A stretch of 64,000 nucleotides of DNA from an uncultured Candidatus Saccharibacteria bacterium (GTDB lineage Bacteria; Patescibacteriota; Saccharimonadia; Saccharimonadales; Saccharimonadaceae). The stretch is from positions 1 through 64,000 of the forward strand of contig CAMKOP010000001.1 of the NCBI GenBank assembly GCA_946414465.1. The letters run 5' to 3'. A program made the position numbers and the translations under genes. Each line of letters starts with the position of its first letter. Positions within the stretch are counted from its first letter, which is position 1. The notes under the pieces were generated by a model. The model saw nothing but the letters and a program-made list of their open reading frames with translations. It was not told where the DNA came from and made no database searches. This document shows positions 1 through 9,879 of the stretch, in pieces.

Positions 1-56
1 TGTATTAGGCACGCCGCCAGCATTCATCCTGAGCCAGGATCAAACTCTCCATTAAG
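1..56 (-). rRNA. rrs: 16S rRNA, 5' end only
   Basis: The reverse strand carries the conserved 16S start (AGAGTTTGATCCTGGCTCAG, from position 48 down) and continues as GATGAATGCTGGCGGCGTG before leaving the window. Only the first ~50 nt are present, so lineage cannot be assigned from this alone. The exact 5' end (52-56) is estimated by comparison with E. coli 16S, where about eight bases precede the AGAGTTTG block. Confidence 0.95.
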
Positions 57-173
57 GTTGAATTTGAAAACTCAACATAAAAATAAAACTGACGATGATT
101 AATTGCACAACTAAATTGTTAAATTATTTCTAAAGACTAGTAAAATAACTACTCGCAGCTTTAGACTGTCCCC

Positions 174-202
174 ATTTTATCGCAAATTTTTTATGCTGTC
201 AA
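174..202 (-). promoter_or_regulatory. Consensus promoter of the rRNA operon
   Basis: On the minus strand TTGACA (197-202) and TAAAAT (174-179) are separated by exactly 17 nt. The bases after the -10 are GC-rich (GGGGAC), the kind of discriminator that makes rRNA promoters sensitive to ppGpp in E. coli; that function is an inference here. The -35 contains the TGA stop codon of the upstream gene (199-1263). About 110 nt of AT-rich leader separate the promoter from mature 16S; I saw no confident boxA. Confidence 0.8.
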
Positions 203-1263
203 GAGTTTTTTTGATTTTTGGGCCAAAAAAGCCAGAGCAAAGTAGTATTCCCTAGCACAAGCAGTAAAGCGAGCCACCATGGAAACTCAACTACCTTGTT
301 ACATTCACTCGTGGGGGTGCCGGTTTCGGGAGCTTTAATTGTACCAATTGGTTCGTTTGTGCTTTTAGTTGAAGTTGCTATAATTTCATTTTTATCATTC
401 CCTTCGAGGGATGATTGAGTTAAAGGTGATGAACCGTCTGGTATTTCTGCTTCTGTCGTCCCGAAAGTCGATTCATCTGAGATTTCTAAAATTGGGTCTT
501 CTACTAAACTAATTTGATTTTGCTCTATGGTCTCTCTAGGCGGAAAATATCTTGAACCTTGTTCGGCCGAATACATTATCTGGCATCCCACTTCCGCATT
601 ATAGTCATATTCACGAGTACAAGATAGATAATTGGCCTGGCCCATGGAATTATATTGATTAGCAAAAGTGGCTACTTTGATACTGGCTAGGTGATTGTTT
701 GAGAGGCCAGTAACCTCAACTGGTAACTCAAATTCTTGATTAGCTGGGAAACCAGTACCACTGTATGATTCTTTGTCACCAATATAAATTAGGTGTATAT
801 CATCTGGAAATTGATTTTGATAGGGGTACTGATAACTGTAGTTAGTGATGGCGTGATTTTCTTGATCAAACCAAGCCATAAAAATATGATTCAATGGGTC
901 GTGCTCTTCTATACCCATGCGTTTTAGCATTGGTTCCTCGTCAAAATAGATGACTTTGATTTTTTCTTGCCCTGGATTAATAGATGTAATGACGAAACGT
1001 GACTGGAGCATCATATCTAGGGCTTGGTATCTGGTATCTTCACTCTCTAAATGTGAAAAGAATAATTCTTCTCTGCAGCCCTGATTGTTGCCGCAGATTT
1101 CTAGCTCTTCCCTTTCTACTTGCTCTTTGAAATCTAATAATTCTGGGACGGTCCACCAGGTGGCATTTTGATCCCGATACATGGCCGAGACGTTTGAGCC
1201 TGCGATAGCTTGACTGATAATGCACATTGTAAGACCTAGTAGTGCAATGGGTAGTTTTTTCAT
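199..1263 (-). CDS. Secreted or surface-anchored protein, unknown function
   Basis: A 354-residue protein I do not recognise. It begins with a typical signal peptide (MKK, hydrophobic residues 4-20, cleavage probably after AIA). The middle (about 25-260) is a soluble region with several cysteines. It is followed by a Ser/Thr/Glu-rich linker, an APETG pentapeptide (311-315), a hydrophobic segment (about 329-346) and a short basic tail (KNQKNS). The end resembles a divergent LPXTG sorting signal, as in two other proteins of this window, so covalent or membrane attachment at the surface is likely. The start is preceded by GGAG at 1270-1273 on the minus strand. It lies directly upstream of the rRNA promoter and its stop codon is inside the -35 box. 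No domain assignment is offered. Confidence 0.8.
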   Translation of the reverse strand: MKKLPIALLGLTMCIISQAIAGSNVSAMYRDQNATWWTVPELLDFKEQVEREELEICGNNQGCREELFFSHLESEDTRYQALDMMLQSRFVITSINPGQEKIKVIYFDEEPMLKRMGIEEHDPLNHIFMAWFDQENHAITNYSYQYPYQNQFPDDIHLIYIGDKESYSGTGFPANQEFELPVEVTGLSNNHLASIKVATFANQYNSMGQANYLSCTREYDYNAEVGCQIMYSAEQGSRYFPPRETIEQNQISLVEDPILEISDESTFGTTEAEIPDGSSPLTQSSLEGNDKNEIIATSTKSTNEPIGTIKAPETGTPTSECNKVVEFPWWLALLLVLGNTTLLWLFWPKNQKNS

Positions 1264-1356
1264 AATACTCCTCTATTATTTAATTTTGAAGGAGTATAGG
1301 CACACTTAATTCAAAAACACAACCCCCTACCTATAGCTTATGCTTAAAAAATTCAC

Positions 1357-1522
1357 AAAAGAAATAAAACTATTTTTACTCGCGCTTCGCTGCGCACCAG
1401 GAATAAAAAAATAATTTCAGGCAGATTTTCACCTGTATTTCAGTACAGGATTCAAATCTGTGAAATTATTTTTTTATTCTTGGGCTTGCTCAATGCTCGT
1501 AAAAATAGTTATTATTTCTTTT
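1357..1522. repeat. Palindromic element A1, downstream of gyrA
   Basis: A long imperfect hairpin. The core (about 1380-1498) is shared with element A2 near 55900: it starts CGCGCTTCGCTGCGC, holds nested arms (AATAATTTCA/TGAAATTATT, CCTGTA/TACAGG) and ends GCTTGCTCAATGCTC. It is enclosed by a locus-specific inverted repeat, left arm 1357-1379 and right arm 1499-1522, nearly identical when reverse-complemented. The right arm includes the last codons and stop of gyrA. In the inner stem A1 has AAAAAAATAA where A2 has AAAATAATAA, and the opposite arm changes to match. It may act as a terminator for gyrA. 1264-1356 holds nothing else I can identify. Confidence 0.85.
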
Positions 1523-3992
1523 CATCAGCTTTTTCTTCAGAAGGTTCTTCTGGGAGGACGATGCCGATGGAAGCGACGGTGTCACCTTCACTCATCTTCA
1601 TGATGCGAACGCCCTGGGTGGCGCGGCCGAGGGTGGGGATTTCTTTCATGGCGACGCGGATGGCTTGGCCTTTGGTGGACATCATGATAACTTCTTTAGC
1701 TAGTGGATCGAGGGTATGAACTGCTACGATTGGGCCAGTCTTAGCGGTGACAGCAGCAACTTTGATACCCACGCCACCGCGCTTGTGTGGTGGGAAGTTG
1801 GAAACCAGAGTGGCCTTACCGTAACCGTTGGCCGATACGACGATGAGTTTTTGATTTGGATCGGTGATAACATCCATACCGACAATTTCATCTTTTGGAC
1901 GGAGACGCATGCCACGCACACCTCTAGCGGAACGACCCATGGCGCGGACTTCTTTTTCGTTGAAGCGGGTAGCTTGGCCAGCCGAGGTAGAGATGACGAT
2001 ATCGTGATCACCGGTGGTCTCTTTGACCCAGCGAAGTTCATCGCCGGCGTCTAATTTAATCGCAATTAAACCGTTACTTCTAACATTAAAGAAATCTTTG
2101 ATTGCAGATTTTTTGATAGTCCCCTTCTTAGTAGCCATGAAGAGATAGCCATCAGCGCCAGCATCACCTTGCTTGATAATGGCAGTGATTTTTTCTTCAG
2201 GATGCATATTAAGCATATTAACAGCGGCAGTACCCTTGGCAGCTAGAGAGGCTTGAGGAACTTCATAAGCTTTCATGCGGAAGAGTCTACCTTGATTAGT
2301 AAAGAATAAGAGGAAGTCGTGAGAATTAGCGGTAAGAATTTGAGCAATAACATCTTCTTCCTTAGTAGTCATACCACGCTTACCTTTACCACCTCTGTTT
2401 TGCTTGCGGAAGTCAGTCTGAGGAACGCGCTTCATATAGTTCTCAGAGGTAAGGAGGATAACGCTTTCTTCTTCTGGGATGAGTTCTTCTTCAGAGAATT
2501 TGCCAACTTCGTGGTTGATAATCTTAGAGCGGCGCTTATCACCGTATTTCTCTTTGAGAGCGAGGAGCTCCTCTTTGATTACACGGAGGATTTCCTTCTC
2601 GTCAGCGAGAATGGCCTCTAATTTCTTGATTAATTCATGGAGTTGTTTTAGTTCGTCTTCAATCTTGTCACGTTCTAGTCCCTGTAAGCGGCGAAGTTGC
2701 ATCTGGAGGATGGCGTTGGCCTGAATTTCAGAGAGACCGAAGCGTTTCATGAGTTGCTTATCGGCATCATCATATGAGGCACGAATAACTTTAATTACTT
2801 CATCGATGTTATCGAGAGCAATTTTTAACCCTTCTAAGATATGGGCACGTTCTTTGGCTTTTTTGAGCTCGAACTCTGTACGACGTCTAGTGACGACTTG
2901 GCGATGTTTGATGAATTCGGCTAAAATCTCTTTAAGCCCTAAGATACGAGGTTGCACGCCATCAACTAAGGCCAACATATTGTAATGAAAGGCGGTTTGG
3001 AGGCCGGTCATCTTGTAAAGTTGATTGAGGATTTTTTTGGGGAAGGCATCTTTTTTAAGCTCAACAACGATACGAATCTTGCCTCTAGCAGACTCATCAC
3101 GAGCGTCAGCGATATGATCCAATTTCTTAGCAAGTACAAGTTCGCGGACTTTTTCGATAAAGCCTTCTTTGCTCATGCCATATGGTACTTCGGTAATTAC
3201 GATGTTATAGCGACCATTTTTGCGTTCTTCGATATTGGCTACGGCACGGATAACTACTGAGCCTTTCCCTGTGGCGTAGGCTTGCTTCATTGGTGCACCA
3301 CCATAAACCTCAGCGCCAGTTGGGAAATCTGGGCCTTTGACATGTTTCATCAATTCATCTAGAGTGATATCTGGATTATCGATCTGGGCGACGGTAGCAT
3401 CAACTAATTCACCGAGGTTGTGCGGTGGGATATTGGTAGCCATACCGACAGCTATACCCATCTGGCCATTCAAGAGGATATTTGGGAGTGCAGCTGGCAA
3501 AACTACTGGCTCTTGTTCGGTACCATCGAAGTTATCACGGAAATCTACGGTGTCTTTCTCGATATCGGTGAGGAGTTCGGCACCGACCTTGTCCATACGG
3601 GCTTCGGTGTAACGATAGGCGGCTGGTTCATCACCATCCATCGAACCGAAGTTACCCTGACCTTCAATAAGGGTGTAGCGCATCTTCCAAGGTTGAGCGA
3701 GGTTGACCATCGCCATATAGATAGAAGAATCGCCGTGCGGGTGATACTTACCCATGACGTCACCGACGATACGAGCGGATTTCACCGTAGCATGAGGGGC
3801 TTTCCAGCCGTTCTTGTTCATGGTATAGAGAATACGGCGGTTTACGGGCTTAAGGCCATCACGGACATCAGGTAGAGCGCGGTCGACGATAACAGACATC
3901 GAATAGCGGAGGAAGTAGTCCTCCATAGTATGTTCGACTGGTTTGACCTCGATACCCTCTGGAATGATTTTTTCTATATTTTCTTCTTCCAT
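1512..3992 (-). CDS. gyrA: DNA gyrase subunit A
   Basis: 826 residues. GyrA cleaves and religates DNA in the A2B2 gyrase, introducing negative supercoils with ATP supplied by GyrB. The breakage-reunion domain (about 20-490) contains HPHGDSS (84-90) and the catalytic Tyr128 in AAYRYTEAR. The C-terminal beta-pinwheel carries the GyrA box QNRGGKG, which supports gyrase over topoisomerase IV. The tail is acidic/basic (about 815-826). The residue matching E. coli Asp87 is Met93; Ser83 is kept as Ser89. The gene follows gyrB after 9 nt; its Shine-Dalgarno AAGGAGG overlaps the gyrB stop, so the two are co-translated. Its 3' end is part of palindromic element A1. Confidence 0.97.
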   Translation of the reverse strand: MEEENIEKIIPEGIEVKPVEHTMEDYFLRYSMSVIVDRALPDVRDGLKPVNRRILYTMNKNGWKAPHATVKSARIVGDVMGKYHPHGDSSIYMAMVNLAQPWKMRYTLIEGQGNFGSMDGDEPAAYRYTEARMDKVGAELLTDIEKDTVDFRDNFDGTEQEPVVLPAALPNILLNGQMGIAVGMATNIPPHNLGELVDATVAQIDNPDITLDELMKHVKGPDFPTGAEVYGGAPMKQAYATGKGSVVIRAVANIEERKNGRYNIVITEVPYGMSKEGFIEKVRELVLAKKLDHIADARDESARGKIRIVVELKKDAFPKKILNQLYKMTGLQTAFHYNMLALVDGVQPRILGLKEILAEFIKHRQVVTRRRTEFELKKAKERAHILEGLKIALDNIDEVIKVIRASYDDADKQLMKRFGLSEIQANAILQMQLRRLQGLERDKIEDELKQLHELIKKLEAILADEKEILRVIKEELLALKEKYGDKRRSKIINHEVGKFSEEELIPEEESVILLTSENYMKRVPQTDFRKQNRGGKGKRGMTTKEEDVIAQILTANSHDFLLFFTNQGRLFRMKAYEVPQASLAAKGTAAVNMLNMHPEEKITAIIKQGDAGADGYLFMATKKGTIKKSAIKDFFNVRSNGLIAIKLDAGDELRWVKETTGDHDIVISTSAGQATRFNEKEVRAMGRSARGVRGMRLRPKDEIVGMDVITDPNQKLIVVSANGYGKATLVSNFPPHKRGGVGIKVAAVTAKTGPIVAVHTLDPLAKEVIMMSTKGQAIRVAMKEIPTLGRATQGVRIMKMSEGDTVASIGIVLPEEPSEEKADEKK

Positions 3993-4001
3993 AGTTCCTC
4001 C

Positions 4002-5987
4002 TTAGAAATCCAAATCATCAAGGTTAACAGTAGCGGCGCCGGCTTGAATGAAGTTTTTGCGGAGTTCGACTTGGTCTCCCATTAACTTCGTAAATACAGC
4101 ATCAGCTTTTTCGGCATCTTCGACATGGACTTTGACTAAAATGCGATTCTCTGGATCCATAGTAGTCTCCCAGAGTTGTTTGGCGTCCATTTCGCCAAGA
4201 CCTTTAAAGCGTTGCTGAGCAGTGTAGCCAGCTTGCTTGAATCTCTCTTGAGATTCGTCTATCTTGGTGCCAGCTTTACGGCGTTCTTCGATTTTTTCGG
4301 TGAGTTTATTCTCGAGAGCGACTTCATCATAAACATAGTCAATTTTACGGGTATTACCAGTGCCCTTGATCAATCCAAACAGAGGTGGCTTAGCCAAATA
4401 AACGTGGCCTTCCTCTATAACTTGGGGCATATAACGGAAAAAGAAGGTCATCAGAAGTGTAGCGATGTGAAGACCGTCGACATCGGCATCCGTCATAAAG
4501 ATAATCTTGTCGTATCTGAGCCCGCCGATGTTAAACTGTTCGCCGATACCTACACCAAGACCCTTGATCAAAGATACCAACTCTTGGTTAGCGAGCATCT
4601 TATCGAGACGGGCGCGCTCGGTGTTCAATACCTTACCTCTAAGAGGTAGAATGGCTTGAATCTGGGGGTTGCGACCTTCCTTGGCGGAACCAGCAGCGGA
4701 ATTACCCTCAACGATGAAAAGCTCACAGTCTTCCCTGTTACGGCTAGAACAATCAGCAAGTTTACTGGGGAGATTGAGGCCTTCAAAAGCACCTTTTCTA
4801 ATAACATTATCGCGAGCAGCGCGAGCGGCTTTGCGAGCACGGGCGGCTAAGGTGGCCTTATTGACGATTTTCTTAGCGATAGCTGGGTTTTCTTCGAGAT
4901 AATAGCCAAAATATTCGGTCATGACCTTGTCGACATAACCACGAACCTCTGGATTACCGAGTTTGTTTTTGGTCTGACCTTCGAACTGAGGGTCGGGGAG
5001 TTTGACTAAGACGACAGCAGTGAGACCTTCTTTGATATCATCACCAGTAAGATTATCCTCTTTTTCCTTGAGGAGGCCGTTTTTACGGGCATAATCGTTA
5101 ACTGTACGGGTAAGACCAGTTCTGAACCCAACAACGTGCATACCGCCATCAGGGGTAAGTACGTTATTAGCAAAGGGTTTCAGTGTCTCAGCAAAAGAAT
5201 CGTTATACTGGAGTGCTATCTCAATCATAGCGTCTTTTACTTGGCGTTCAACATAAAAAATATTATCAGAGAGAACTTCTTTGCCGTTATTGAGGCGCTT
5301 GACGTAGCTCTTAATACCGCCCTCAAAATAAAATGACTCGTGTGCGCCAGTGCGTTCATCTGTAACAGTAATCAACACTCCCTTGGTAAGATAAGCTTGG
5401 TGGCGTGCATAATTAGATACCCAGTTATAATCAAAAGTGGTGGTTTCTTTAAAAATGGAAGGGTCAGGATAAAAAGTAATAGAGGTACCTGATTCGCGTG
5501 GACTGCCTTTGGTAACTTTGAGGTCCATAGTGGGCTTACCAAGGTCAAATTCGATGTGATGAGTCTTGCCATCTCTATAAACTTCGGCATCCATGTGAGT
5601 AGAGAGAGCGTTTACGACAGAGGAACCGACACCGTGAAGACCAGAAGAAACTTTGTAGCCGCCATCACCGAATTTACCACCGGCGTGAAGAACCGTGAGC
5701 ACTGTCTCGAGAGTAGATTTTTTGGTCTTGGGATGGATATCAACAGGGATACCACGACCATTATCATCGATACGGATACCGCCGTCTTTTAAGATTGTAA
5801 TGTCTACCCTGTTAGCATATCCGGCGATAGCTTCATCGATAGAGTTGTCAGCGATTTCTTTAATCAGATGGTGCAAACCATCGTAACCAGTAGAGCCAAT
5901 ATACATACCGGGTCGTAAGCGAACGGGCTCTAGCCCCTCTAGCACCCGAATTTCGGACGAGTCATATTCTTCAGCTTTTGCAGCCAT
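4002..5987 (-). CDS. gyrB: DNA gyrase subunit B
   Basis: 661 residues, close to the short-form GyrB without the E. coli TOPRIM insert. The GHKL ATPase domain has the Mg-binding region DDNGRGIP and the GLHGVGSSVVNALS lid motif. The transducer follows, then TOPRIM with Glu427 in the EGNSAAGSAK block and the metal-binding DADVDG. The C-terminal domain has QRFKGLGEMD. The usual EGDSAGG is EGNSAAG here; Asn429 matches E. coli Asp426. It is first gene of the gyrB-gyrA pair, with GAAGAGG about 8 nt before the ATG. Upstream lies element B1. Confidence 0.97.
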   Translation of the reverse strand: MAAKAEEYDSSEIRVLEGLEPVRLRPGMYIGSTGYDGLHHLIKEIADNSIDEAIAGYANRVDITILKDGGIRIDDNGRGIPVDIHPKTKKSTLETVLTVLHAGGKFGDGGYKVSSGLHGVGSSVVNALSTHMDAEVYRDGKTHHIEFDLGKPTMDLKVTKGSPRESGTSITFYPDPSIFKETTTFDYNWVSNYARHQAYLTKGVLITVTDERTGAHESFYFEGGIKSYVKRLNNGKEVLSDNIFYVERQVKDAMIEIALQYNDSFAETLKPFANNVLTPDGGMHVVGFRTGLTRTVNDYARKNGLLKEKEDNLTGDDIKEGLTAVVLVKLPDPQFEGQTKNKLGNPEVRGYVDKVMTEYFGYYLEENPAIAKKIVNKATLAARARKAARAARDNVIRKGAFEGLNLPSKLADCSSRNREDCELFIVEGNSAAGSAKEGRNPQIQAILPLRGKVLNTERARLDKMLANQELVSLIKGLGVGIGEQFNIGGLRYDKIIFMTDADVDGLHIATLLMTFFFRYMPQVIEEGHVYLAKPPLFGLIKGTGNTRKIDYVYDEVALENKLTEKIEERRKAGTKIDESQERFKQAGYTAQQRFKGLGEMDAKQLWETTMDPENRILVKVHVEDAEKADAVFTKLMGDQVELRKNFIQAGAATVNLDDLDF

Positions 5988-6054
5988 TTTGTACCTCTTC
6001 TTAAATATTCTCTACCTATTGTACACCTATATCGAAAAAAAATCAAGAGATAAA

Positions 6055-6235
6055 CAGAAGGGTAATTTCAGCTGCATTTGACAAACCCAGTTAATTTTTA
6101 CAACTTTTCCTCATCCGAGACGAGTAAAGTTGCGAGCCCTTTAGGGCGAGACAACTTGATCGAGGCGAGGATTGAGTGAAATGTTGTCAAAATTAACCTG
6201 GCGTGCAGTCAAGCGCAGCTGAAATTACCCTTCTG
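6055..6235. repeat. Palindromic element B1 between gyrB and a conjugation-type ATPase gene
   Basis: About 180 bp with perfectly complementary 20-bp outer arms (6055-6074 and 6216-6235), differing from those of other copies. The core is an inverted copy of the cores at 44167-44333 and 48421-48585, sharing GTTGTAAAAATTAACTGGGTT-type and CCTCATCCGAGACGAG-type blocks. The right arm contains the last codons and stop of the ATPase gene. The central part can fold (AGCCCTTTAGGGC). It fills most of the gyrB upstream region (5988-6224), so it may end the ATPase transcript and lie upstream of the gyrB promoter. Confidence 0.85.
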
Positions 6236-8843
6236 TCTTATTACTTTGATTGTTTTGGTTGAGCCAGTTGTCCAAAAATCCCGCCTGAGGGGCCTGAGAG
6301 GCTGCAGGAGCAGGTTTTGGGGCCGGAGACGTATCCGTAAGCGGTTTCGGCGCTTGAGTGCCTTGTACGTCGTCTAGAGCGCCAATTTCGCCACCTTTAG
6401 CTTTTTCGGCGGCCGACCAACGGGCCTCAATCTCCTGTTCAACTTCGGCACGGGTTTTGCCGAACTTAGTAGCCGAATATACTTTTAAGGTATTCATGAG
6501 TTCAATGTTTGGTTCGCCCATTGGAGCTGGTAGATTCATAGTGAAGGGAGCTGATGGCATCCCAAACATCATGACTTTACAGATAGCGGCGTGGTTAGGG
6601 GTTTTGGTGAGATCTTCGGCGGTAAAGGTTGGACTAAACGCTTTTACCATCAAATCAGCATCGGTTACACCGACACGACCACAGATAATGGTGCCGACGT
6701 TACCAAGGAGTGCTTCCCTGATTTTATCGGTGAGCTGAGTCATGAACTGGTTAGCGACAATAAGGTTGAGGCGATATTTCCTGGCCTCAGAGAGAATTGA
6801 TTCAAAGCTATCGGTGGCAAAGTTCTGGAACTCATCTACGTAGAGACAGAAATCTTGGCGTTCGCTCTCTGGGATATCTTGACGGCTCATGGCGGCTTGC
6901 TGGAATTTCATTACGAAAATCATACCGAGAAGATTGGCGTTGATATCGCCCAAACGACCTTTAGATAGGTTGACTAAGAAGATTTTCTTATTGTCCATAA
7001 TTTCACGGATATTAAATCCTGATTTAACCTGACCGAGGGTATTTCTCATGATGGTATTAGCAATAAACGGACCCCATTTGGAGGCAAACCAGGTGATAAC
7101 TTCACCTGCGTCGTTGGATTTTTGGGATTGCGGGAACTCTTTTGTCCAGTAATCATAGACAGCCTTATCTGTGACATATTTTAGCTTAGATTTGACAAAC
7201 TCTGGATCAGTGAAACATTGAGGAATATCAATAAAGGTAGCGCCAGCAGGATCAGCCATCAGAAGCAATGCAGCATTTCTAAACATATGTTGACCACGAG
7301 GACCGAAGAAGCCTTGATTTTGTGGGTCGAAGAGTGATTGAAGCATACTGATTCCCTCTTGAACGATAAAATCTTTTTGATCTTCGGTGGTAAACTCAAA
7401 CATATTCATACCGACAGGGTGTTCAATATCGGCTGGATCAAAGTAGATTACGTCGTCAATGCGTTCCTCTGGTACTCTCTGTAAGAGAGCTTCAACGGCA
7501 TCACCGTGAGGATCAATAAAGGCAAACCCACGACCATCACACATATCTTGGAAGGCAATATTCTCAAGGAAGACGGATTTACCCATACCCGTTTGACCAA
7601 TGACGTACATATGTCGCCGACGATTATCGTCGTCAAGGTAAATTGGCTTTTTATTCCCCCTGAATTCGTTAGTACCAAGTAATACACCTTCGGTGGCAAG
7701 TTTAGCGGGCCCATCAACTTGCTTAGTAAGCTGCCGCTCAACCTGAGAGTTAGGGATGGCATTTTGCTCTGGTAAGTGAAAGATTGAGGCTAACTCTACA
7801 CTATTTAAGATATTAGAGGTTACTCTAGGACTGAAAAATCTAAAAATATAATCAACAGCAAGTTTTTTGGGGTCTTTCATGATGTTGACTTTGAAACCGT
7901 TTAATTGTGGTGAATCAAACTGAGAAAAAGCACTAACCATTCCACCCATGATTGCTTCTGAACGAGGTTCTGTCGAAGAGCTAGCTATCACCCTAATCAA
8001 GGTCTCGAAGGCCGGATAGCGTAATTTATTGGCTATAGCAGTGATTTCATCCTGTTTGACATTAGTGATCGTAACAGTTTCGTTTTTTTCGTGTTCTCCT
8101 GGAACCTCCCAAGGAGCTCTGATGAGGTCAACAGCAAAATCACCGATACTGCCACCGAATGATTTTGTTTTTTTGCCCTTTTGGGTGTTTTCAATATATT
8201 GCTTAGCTTTTTCCGCCCATTTTTTTTGTGCAGGTCGAAACAAAATTTGTACAGCCGCACCTTCATTTTTACCCACATTTGAGAGTGCGTTCAAAAGTGC
8301 CATTTGGGCATCGCGCTTAGTGTCTTCGTATGTTGCGATTGGTAAATATGGCTCTTTATTGAGGCTAAGTTCGGCGCCTGCTACCGCTGAAACACCAGCA
8401 CCGCCCTCGAAAATGTTTTCTTGACGTTTCTCTTCGACACGGGCAGTAGGATAGGCGGATTGGATAGCTTGTCTGACTGTCTCCTTAAGTGTATCTGGGA
8501 CTACAGCGTAGTATCTGATAAAATTGTCTTTTACTAATATTTCGAATGAGAAGTGCTTTTGGCCGTAAATTTTACTCTTGAACCCCTTAGTAATAGTGGA
8601 GGCGAGAATAGAGTACATCACCTGGGCTTTAGAGACGGCCTCATCGGTAATATCGCGTTCGTCGCGGCTACCAGCTTCAATATCATCTGTAGTCGGAGGT
8701 AAGTGGATCAAGAGTGGCACCATCTTGAGACTGCGCTCGTATCTCTTTGCTTTTCTTAGTTTGCTAATTTTGGTCCCAAAAATGATAGCGATAAGAAGTA
8801 TTATGGCTATGATTACGACTAAAGCTACCACCCAAGTGTCCAT
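6225..8843 (-). CDS. VirD4/TraG-like type IV secretion-type ATPase
   Basis: 872 residues. An N-terminal membrane segment (about 5-23) is followed by a conserved CPR domain (about 40-380), then a hexameric P-loop ATPase with Walker A GQTGMGKS (about 414-421) and Walker B LYVDEFQNF (about 665). The C-terminus is Pro/Ala-rich and probably disordered (about 815-872). The ATPase half matches the conjugative coupling-protein group (TraG/TraD/VirD4, TraM-recognition type), which pumps DNA or protein substrates through a membrane channel. No relaxase or other channel genes are next to it. Two small genes upstream (8863-9405, 9434-9787) may belong with it. A 6-codon ORF with its own GGAGG ends in TAATG at this start, suggesting coupling. 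The substrate is unknown. Confidence 0.85.
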   Translation of the reverse strand: MDTWVVALVVIIAIILLIAIIFGTKISKLRKAKRYERSLKMVPLLIHLPPTTDDIEAGSRDERDITDEAVSKAQVMYSILASTITKGFKSKIYGQKHFSFEILVKDNFIRYYAVVPDTLKETVRQAIQSAYPTARVEEKRQENIFEGGAGVSAVAGAELSLNKEPYLPIATYEDTKRDAQMALLNALSNVGKNEGAAVQILFRPAQKKWAEKAKQYIENTQKGKKTKSFGGSIGDFAVDLIRAPWEVPGEHEKNETVTITNVKQDEITAIANKLRYPAFETLIRVIASSSTEPRSEAIMGGMVSAFSQFDSPQLNGFKVNIMKDPKKLAVDYIFRFFSPRVTSNILNSVELASIFHLPEQNAIPNSQVERQLTKQVDGPAKLATEGVLLGTNEFRGNKKPIYLDDDNRRRHMYVIGQTGMGKSVFLENIAFQDMCDGRGFAFIDPHGDAVEALLQRVPEERIDDVIYFDPADIEHPVGMNMFEFTTEDQKDFIVQEGISMLQSLFDPQNQGFFGPRGQHMFRNAALLLMADPAGATFIDIPQCFTDPEFVKSKLKYVTDKAVYDYWTKEFPQSQKSNDAGEVITWFASKWGPFIANTIMRNTLGQVKSGFNIREIMDNKKIFLVNLSKGRLGDINANLLGMIFVMKFQQAAMSRQDIPESERQDFCLYVDEFQNFATDSFESILSEARKYRLNLIVANQFMTQLTDKIREALLGNVGTIICGRVGVTDADLMVKAFSPTFTAEDLTKTPNHAAICKVMMFGMPSAPFTMNLPAPMGEPNIELMNTLKVYSATKFGKTRAEVEQEIEARWSAAEKAKGGEIGALDDVQGTQAPKPLTDTSPAPKPAPAASQAPQAGFLDNWLNQNNQSNKTEG

Positions 8844-8862
8844 TATTCTAAAGCCCCTCTCA

Positions 8863-9405
8863 TTATGCCGCCTCCTGATTTAGGGATGCATTTTTGGGAT
8901 TACTCTTTCGGAAGTTTTCTCCCGCATCGGCCCAAAAATTTTCGAGGGATGCGAAATCGCCACTAGCATATGCTTTTCTGATTCTATTATCAATTTTGTT
9001 TGTGTAATTTTTAGATAGTATATCCCCTGACATGGCCTGCTTCCGGGTGAAAGTGTCTGGTGAGTCGTCTGCGACGGTTGCAGTGTTGGGGTTAACAGGG
9101 ATGCCTAATGTTTCAGTGGGTTCCATTGGGATATCCTGACTAAGTTCTGATGATGCTTGATTAATAGCTAGAGCGGGCATGAGACTTTCTGAAGTTGGGT
9201 CATAGACTTCTGGGGGGAGATTGGTTCTCTCTGTGGTCGGGAGTGGAAGTGGGCCTATGGCTGTTTTGCCTATGGCGCTTGGGTTTCTATCTGGTGACCA
9301 ATTTTCTAGATTGAGATTTTTGTCAGCTCCAAAAGAATTATCTTCCGTATTTTCTGTAAACGTCTCAAGTGAGTTGGGAGTTTGTGTAGGCTGACCATTG
9401 TCCAT
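8863..9405 (-). CDS. Low-complexity cytoplasmic protein, unknown function
   Basis: 180 residues, no recognisable domain. The first 100 are rich in Pro, Thr, Ser, Asn and Glu and look disordered. The last about 60 hold a basic helical stretch (around NYTNKIDNRIRKAYASG) and an aromatic segment (NFWADAGENF). No signal peptide or membrane segment. It ends 19 nt before the VirD4-like ATPase and its last codons include the GGAGG used downstream, so it is probably co-transcribed and could be an accessory of that ATPase. This is inference from position only. Confidence 0.65.
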   Translation of the reverse strand: MDNGQPTQTPNSLETFTENTEDNSFGADKNLNLENWSPDRNPSAIGKTAIGPLPLPTTERTNLPPEVYDPTSESLMPALAINQASSELSQDIPMEPTETLGIPVNPNTATVADDSPDTFTRKQAMSGDILSKNYTNKIDNRIRKAYASGDFASLENFWADAGENFRKSNPKNASLNQEAA

Positions 9406-9433
9406 ATGCTTATTTTACCACATTTTTTTAAAA

Positions 9434-9787
9434 TTAAACCCTTTTGTAGACTAAAAATTCAGCTAAACTTAAAAAGACGGCAATAAGACCGATCGTCCAG
9501 AGGTTGATTGCACCAAATGAACGTGCCATGAGGAGCATAATAGGGCCAAAGGCGAGTACTGCGGCATAAAGATAATCTTTGTTGCGAAAGGATTGTTTTT
9601 TGAAAGCGATCTTGACGAACAGTTGCATTAAAAAAGTAACAATACCGAAAAAAACAACATAGACTGTTGTAAAAAATAATAAAACTCCGAAAGGACCAAT
9701 GTCCGTCGGAGAAGTGAACAAAAGCATCACGATTAAAGCTGCGAGTCCGATGATGCTAATGGTATAGATAATGCGGTTATGCTTCAT
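9434..9787 (-). CDS. Small four-helix membrane protein, unknown function
   Basis: 117 residues from the chosen ATG at 9787, with four hydrophobic segments (about 7-24, 31-52, 66-85 and 92-110) and a short basic loop between the second and third. The longer reading (to 9859) is rejected because a TATAAT box lies exactly 7 nt before the 9787 ATG and would fall inside the longer protein; this matches the leaderless pattern of the window. No motif I can name. It is followed after 28 nt by the low-complexity protein and VirD4-like ATPase genes. Confidence 0.7.
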   Translation of the reverse strand: MKHNRIIYTISIIGLAALIVMLLFTSPTDIGPFGVLLFFTTVYVVFFGIVTFLMQLFVKIAFKKQSFRNKDYLYAAVLAFGPIMLLMARSFGAINLWTIGLIAVFLSLAEFLVYKRV

Positions 9788-9879
9788 AACCATGATTATA
9801 TCATATGTTGGTCGTGCCCCCAAGTATTTTTTGGAAGGAAGACGGTGGTTATCCGGCACTATAAATCATAACTATTGAC

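Noticed and set aside
3420..3875. Long open frame antisense to gyrA (151 codons)
   Set aside because: It is a shadow of gyrA: no ribosome-binding site, no recognisable domain, and gyrA is clearly coding on the other strand. The same holds for 4176-4649 in gyrB and 8029-8424 in the VirD4-like gene.
6055..6235. Element B1 as an ordinary rho-independent terminator
   Set aside because: At about 180 bp with a core conserved in two other places and no T-run directly after a simple stem, it is a repeat element, though it may also terminate transcription.
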